64,000 nucleotides of DNA from Antitrichia curtipendula (taxonomy: Eukaryota > Streptophyta > Bryopsida > Hypnales > Leucodontaceae). This document shows positions 59,110 to 64,000 of the stretch, piece by piece. The position numbers and the translations under genes were made by a program. The stretch spans positions 46,637,570 to 46,701,569 of the forward strand of contig OX579634.1 in assembly GCA_951230915.1 (NCBI GenBank), in the 5' to 3' direction. Every line of letters starts with the position of its first letter. The stretch's first letter is position 1. The notes under the pieces were generated by a model, which was given only the letters and a program-made list of their open reading frames with translations, had not been told where the DNA came from and made no database searches.

Positions 59110-59454
59110 TTGCCTTCAATTCTCACCACGGTGATGCTCGATCGTCAGAGAATCGCTCAGAGCAAGAGTTCGAGATCGATGGTAGTACGTGATGGATCAG
59201 TTCATACGAAGCCTGAGCAGAATGAGCTAGATGGGTCAGTCTTAATAAGTCATGATTTTGGCTTACGGGAAACGGGTGAACTTGTGCGAGAGTTCAATGA
59301 TTCATTGCCCGTCTCTTTTGCAGACAAGCCGTCAGGGACAGCCGAGGCACACAACTTGGGCAGTTTGCGAAGTGTTACGGTGTTCAGCTACAGTGGTGGA
59401 TCGATCGATGTCTGCTTCGGGGATCAGGTGAAGAATCTCTGGCGGTGGGACTGA
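59110..59454 (+). CDS. Candidate small ORF beside receptor copy B
   Basis: A 114-codon frame. The core from ATG 59179 reads LDGSVLISHDFGLRETGELV, then SLPVSFADKPSGTAEAHN, and ends VFSYSGGSIDVCFGDQVKN before LWRWD and a stop. The matching frame in copy A is broken by a 5-base deletion. No family is recognised, and no signal peptide or membrane segment is visible. It could be an exon of a spliced leader, a small gene, or chance. Confidence 0.3.
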   Translation: MPSILTTVMLDRQRIAQSKSSRSMVVRDGSVHTKPEQNELDGSVLISHDFGLRETGELVREFNDSLPVSFADKPSGTAEAHNLGSLRSVTVFSYSGGSIDVCFGDQVKNLWRWD

Positions 59455-59884
59455 TGTCCCTCCCCAGACCCCAGCTCTTTTCGTTGACATGTAACATTGT
59501 AACTTCACAGCTTGCTCGATCAGAACAAAGCATATATCGTTCTGTTAGATTGAGTTTTGACGAGATGTACAGTTTTGGATCAGATGTTCATAATCGCTCC
59601 AATTGTGACCAGAACTGAAGGAAGCTACACCTCTGAAGCTGCTCGATCGAAGGCGGGAGCCGTACATTAGGAATATATATATTCCAAGGTAGCTGGCCTT
59701 TGCCATCATGAATGCATTCCTGTAGATGTATACCAATTTCGCTGCGTTCCTCATAATCAAGCTATGATTGTCAGGACTAATCTAACGCTTGGGTAGAGCT
59801 TATGGTGGGGTGCTTTTATCTTTGTTGTGGTGTGCTCTGATGTAGCAGATGAGTTGATTGATAAACATGACAGTTCCATTTCAT

Positions 59885-60140
59885 TAGAAGAAGAATGGGA
59901 CCTCAGGAGGGGCTCTCAAATCTGCACGGGCAGTGAAAACAACCGCTGAATAAAATACAATAAACTTAAAAATCGATTTTTTAAATCACAGTCCAGCATG
60001 GACAATTTTAGTACAGGATGAACTTACTGCTATTTTTATTTTATTTTTTAATTTAGTAGTTTGTAGGGGCGGCTTCTCTTGGCCTCATTCTTTTCCTAAT
60101 GCTGCAAAGTTCCATGCTATTGTACAGTACTTATATGACT
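59885..60140. other. Segment present only in copy B
   Basis: About 255 bp between CAGTTCCATTTCA and GACTGTGTGTTCT that are missing between the same words in copy A (about 33893-33900). No inverted repeat ends or target duplication are seen, so a deletion in A is as likely as an insertion in B. Confidence 0.6.
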
Positions 60141-60435
60141 GTGTGTTCTTTCACTTTCATGACAGGAACCATATCACTACCCATCTCCATAAGAAGGTGT
60201 TAACTTAGGCGTGAATCTGATTGGGAAGCTGCTCTCCATTTTTCAACGGTGAACTTCCTTTTCAACTCACTAGTTATGAATTTGCTCTCTGATTCCGGTC
60301 TATTTACGATGTCACTGTTGTGATCATTTAATATTTATCCTGGTATATAATTTCGTTTCATTCAATCAAGTTCTGCCTTCATTTTCATTTCGACTTCTCA
60401 GGTTGTTCGGTAACGGAGTTTGTAAGGAAGACGAG

Positions 60436-63399
60436 ATGAACGATCCTGGAGGGTCTGAGCCCATGCCCAGGTAGGTGATCGACTTGTCCTCGCATGGTTC
60501 AAATTGTTGTCTACAGCTTTATTGAATACATCCTACAATTTGCTAGCAATAGATGATGATGAGAAGTAGTCATTGTTTGAGAAGCTTGTGATACTGAGAG
60601 AGATTTGTTGGTGTAATGTAAATATATTGAGGTACGAAATTGAGGCACCAGAGTGGAAGAAGTATAATTTGAAGAATATTCTTCGTTTTTTATCTATGAA
60701 GCTAAATTTTTTGACAAGCATGTGATGATGAGTGGGGTTGTAAGTGTGCAATGAAGCAAAACGTGGTGACTGTACTGAGAAGTTGGTTAGGTGCTTTTTT
60801 GTTTCATAAGTATTCTTTTAATTCAGATGTAATAGATTTATTAACATGAACTAATTTGGTACTGAGAAATCTTATGATGGCCCAGGTCAAGTGAAGAAGG
60901 CATGAAGGATGATCCTATCTTGGAACCCAAGCACAAGATTTTTTTGAGCCACAATGGAGCGGACAAGGAGTTTGTGGAACACTTGTGTAAAGCCTTGGAG
61001 GATCGGTTTCACTACCCTTTCTTTGATAGACGCCCAGAGAGCTTACCCAAGGGTGAACAATTTCCGGAATTGATTGTTCAAGCTGTTCAACAATGTGAAT
61101 TGTTGATTGTGGTTGTGTCAGATGAGTATTTCATGTCCAAGTGGCCCATGATTGAATTGAATGCCTTTGTTAAAGCTCATGAGTCACACCATGAATCAAA
61201 GAGTTCCACCAATGAACCAAGGATATTACCCCTATTTTATGGACTATCAGTGGATGATTTGGAGGATGCAACAATGCAAAAGAAATGGTTTAAGGAGTGG
61301 GAGGCTTTGGCAAAGACTGATTTGAAGAGTCGAATTATCCTGGAAGATTGGAAGCATGCATTGGAGGTCTTGAAGTCTTTCAATGGCATCCCATATGATA
61401 GGGATTTGAAGGAGATTCTGGCTTATGAAGATAAGATTGTTTCACATGTTTGCGAGTCAATTGCTCCAGAAACAAGGTGGGATAATTCCCATGTGCAAGG
61501 AAAATCCAAGATTTTGAAGGTAATGAATTTTTCAGAATTGTTTTTTCTTACTTTAATTTAGCTTGACTTTATTTTATGAGATTGTGTCTTTATAGAGTGC
61601 AAAATGCAAAGGTACTATTATTGATTAAACAATTATTTGGATGGATTGAATAGGTCATTGGTGAAAAGATGAAAGGAACTGGGATTTCAAGACAATACCA
61701 AGTCAAAGTGGTTGGTATATATGGAGTTAGTGGTAATGGCAAAACCACGACTTGCAAGACCTTGTGCAATGAACTTTTGAATGAGTATGAAGGGAGGGTT
61801 TGCCATATTGAATTTCCAATTGTTCCTTTGAGTAATTCAAAAGAATTTTTTCAAAAGGTTTTGGGGGACTTGATAAAGAAAAGAAAGGATTTCATTCAAC
61901 AATTCAATGAAGAAGAGGTTAGTCTCTTGGTTTCAATCTTAATGTTTGTATGTAAGTAATTGAAGTTAGTTATGGAAGCTAGTGAAGTAGGAGAGCAAGA
62001 TTTCTAGACTTGATCAAGTGTAATTCCTTAGCACCATTGGTAGCCATATGTTAGTATATGTAATAGTTGTTTCTTCTTGATGAAGTTTTGAATGTTTGTC
62101 ATACATTATTGAACGTAATATTTCATGCCCAATTGTTGGGAGAATGTAAAGATCCATATTTTACTTTCTAACCAAGAATTCATGCCATTGAAATCATTGG
62201 GGATTTCATTTTTGAGTGTCATAGATTATGTGTTGAATGTATTTACAGTGCAAGGAAAATTTGCGTACTAGTCTTTCCAAGCAAAGAACCTTTCTAGCAA
62301 TCGATAATATTTCGGACAACGACGAATCGATGAAATTAGCAAAGACATTCTTGAAACTTCCTCATCATCCTGATAGTTTGGTGGTTGTGACGGCTCTCTC
62401 TCAAAGTATTCTTGAACATTTGGGTCTAGATGGAGATGCGTATCTTGAGATGCCGGATCTTGAAGAGGCGGATGCTGTGAAGTTGTTTTTGCACCATGCA
62501 GCTAGTGGCCAACAATTTTCTGAATCAAAAGAAAAGGATGATATAATGACTTGTGTTAGGAGGTGTTATATCTCCAAGGGTGATGGACAAGGCCATCACT
62601 ATCATCCTTTGGCCTTGCAAACTTTGGGATTGCAATTGGCTGATCGTGAAGAGAATCCTTGTAATTGGGTGAAGAATGTGCCTCCAGTGAGGACTTCCAA
62701 TTATCTTACCGGGGAAATTCTTGTGCTTGATATTCTAAAGAGTAGGTTTGACTTGCTTCCACGGAAGGAGCAAACCTTGTTTTTAGAAGTTGGATGCTTT
62801 TTATACCTCAATGAGCATTCTTCGGATTTTGTTATTGAGTGTTTGTGCAATAAACACAAGCAAGATAAAGAAGAAATATTGCGACAGGTACAGATATTGC
62901 ATTTGTATTTTGCAAGTTTCAAATGTGAAGTTTTTGAATTTTATGAGCAATTTTTTTACATGTTTTCACGAGGTTGTAGTTGTACTAGGATTATTTGAGA
63001 GTATCTATTTCTGTTGAGTGTTTTTTTTCCTTTTGATTTAGGTTAGTTTCCATGCCAAATTACTTTCATTCAAAATAGTGGGTTAGATGCACATGTGTAA
63101 AGTGACTAAGAAGTTGTAGTGTAGACCAAATACATTATGTTTTTCAAACTTGTTTTGTGGTGGTGGATTGGCAGTTGAAGAGCTTGAAGCGAAAAGGCTT
63201 GTTAGTGGAGGTGGATTCAAAAGCCAAAAGAATTAGCATGCATGATTTGTACCGCAAGTTTGCTCACGTACAAGCAGAAGGTGAATCTCTTAGTGAATCC
63301 CTAGAGATGGTGGAGAGGAAGTGGTCGGATGCGGACAATGGTGGCCTCACTGAATTTGAAAGTTCGATCGAAAGAGTTGGTGGTGAATGTTTTTTCTGA
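60436..63399 (+). CDS. TIR-NB-ARC immune receptor without LRR, copy B
   Basis: Exons 60436-60470, 60886-61519, 61654-61917, 62249-62887 and 63175-63399 join in frame to 598 residues with the same motifs as copy A: TIR catalytic-type Glu102, P-loop Lys253, Asp330, HPLALQTLG and MHD. Exon 4 is identical in protein to copy A over all 213 codons. Against copy A there are about six TIR changes, five of them in the first 36 residues of the TIR exon counted from its internal ATG. There is one change in exon 3 (Thr to Ile) and about seven just after the MHD motif. Intron 1 is 415 bp and lacks the transposon seen in A. No leucine-rich repeats follow. It is the more compact and perhaps ancestral-like copy. 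Confidence 0.85.
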
Positions 63400-63955
63400 A
63401 GTTGGAGTTGGTTTGAATGACAAGTATGTTGAAAATTGTTGGATCACCAAGGTAGAGTTCAATTGTCTTGGTGATACGTCAGAATCGAGCACCAAGATTT
63501 GGTGAATCTCCACCACCTTTCATCAAGTGCTAATTCATGACTTCACAACTGAGATTGTGCATAGTAGACACCAAATTTAGAGTACACGTAGCAATAGAGA
63601 AGAATTCAAATTTCAACATGCCTAGTACTTTTGGCTGGGAATTTAATTGTTTGATATGTAGAAAAGGGGTAATTCCATTTATATGGTCATTGTCACATGT
63701 TTCCATGAAATTGTCTTGTAGATTAGGTCTACATGATTTTGGGAGTTAGCCAATTGGCAGCTGGTAATTTTTAAGGTTGAACAAGATAGACCGTAAGTTA
63801 ATGACCGTGTTATCATTGTCACATCTTGTGGTTGGTTTCTATTTCTATTACTGTTTAGTACTAATTACAGATGTTTGATTCGACATCTACTGGGCTTATT
63901 ATGGTCATTTTGTACAGGGCTATGGGGCTTAGTAAAGATACAAACTTGTATGAGC
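63400..63955 (+). other. 3' region of receptor copy B
   Basis: Collinear with 37898-38460 but with more differences and small indels than the gene interior. The +1 frame open after exon 5 is also conserved here, ending at TGA near 63503. Confidence 0.4.
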
Positions 63956-63959
63956 TTAA

Positions 63960-64000
63960 CCCCTAAAGGACCAGCATGCATTTTTTCGCCGTACAGAAAT
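63960..64000 (-). mobile_element. piggyBac-like element, member F (cut by window end)
   Basis: CCCCTAAAGGACCAGC follows TTAA at 63956-63959. Its first 13 bases equal the complement of the right ends of members B and E. Copy A has the uninterrupted TGAGCTTAAAAACAC at about 38454-38468, a second empty site for the family. Confidence 0.7.

Larger units (their letters stand above)
56487..64000 (+). repeat. Segmental duplication, copy B
   Basis: Collinear with 28794-38463 as described for copy A. Its left boundary lies five or six bases after a MITE end. On the right it matches copy A up to TGAGCTTAA, where a TTAA element begins at 63960. The true end of the duplication lies outside the window. 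Confidence 0.9.

Overview
The window looks like nuclear DNA of a land plant, most likely a bryophyte and perhaps a moss. The evidence is spliceosomal introns with GT..AG borders, AT-rich intergenic DNA, a DUF1218 membrane-protein gene (a plant family), an F-box/kelch relic, plant-type DNA transposons, and two TIR-NB-ARC immune-receptor genes. The wording of their TIR and MHD regions resembles moss receptors I remember. No search could be run, so the lineage is an inference.

Layout. 1-5 kb: a broken coiled-coil ORF and two small inverted-repeat elements. 5-9 kb: the gene-dense part, with a three-exon DUF1218 gene and a single-exon gene for an unrecognised 226-residue protein, both on the plus strand. 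9.5-28.7 kb: nested transposons. These are PIF/Harbinger relics (a frameshifted Myb-like ORF and the C-terminus of a transposase), a 5.2 kb LTR-like repeat with tandem arrays, a 6.4 kb CACTA-like element, and several MITEs inside one another. 28.8-38.5 kb: copy A of a segmental duplication carrying a five-exon TIR-NB-ARC gene. 38.7-49.4 kb: more MITEs and AT-rich DNA. 49.4-54.7 kb: an F-box/kelch pseudogene split by a second copy of the LTR-like repeat. 55-56.5 kb: two related MITEs. 56.5 kb to the end: copy B of the duplication with the second TIR-NB-ARC gene.

The duplicated unit is the functional centre. Both copies encode a predicted 598-residue TIR-NB-ARC protein with the putative catalytic TIR glutamate, P-loop, GLPL-like and MHD motifs, but no leucine-rich repeats. 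The copies are almost identical over about 1.5 kb in the middle and differ at the start of the TIR and after the MHD motif, a mosaic that suggests gene conversion.

The most unusual signal is in the repeats. One family has TTAA flanks and CCCCTAAAGG termini, as piggyBac elements do, and two members can be compared with an unoccupied site elsewhere in this window. A second family makes 4-bp target duplications; one member sits in intron 1 of TIR-NB-ARC copy A, and copy B preserves the empty site.
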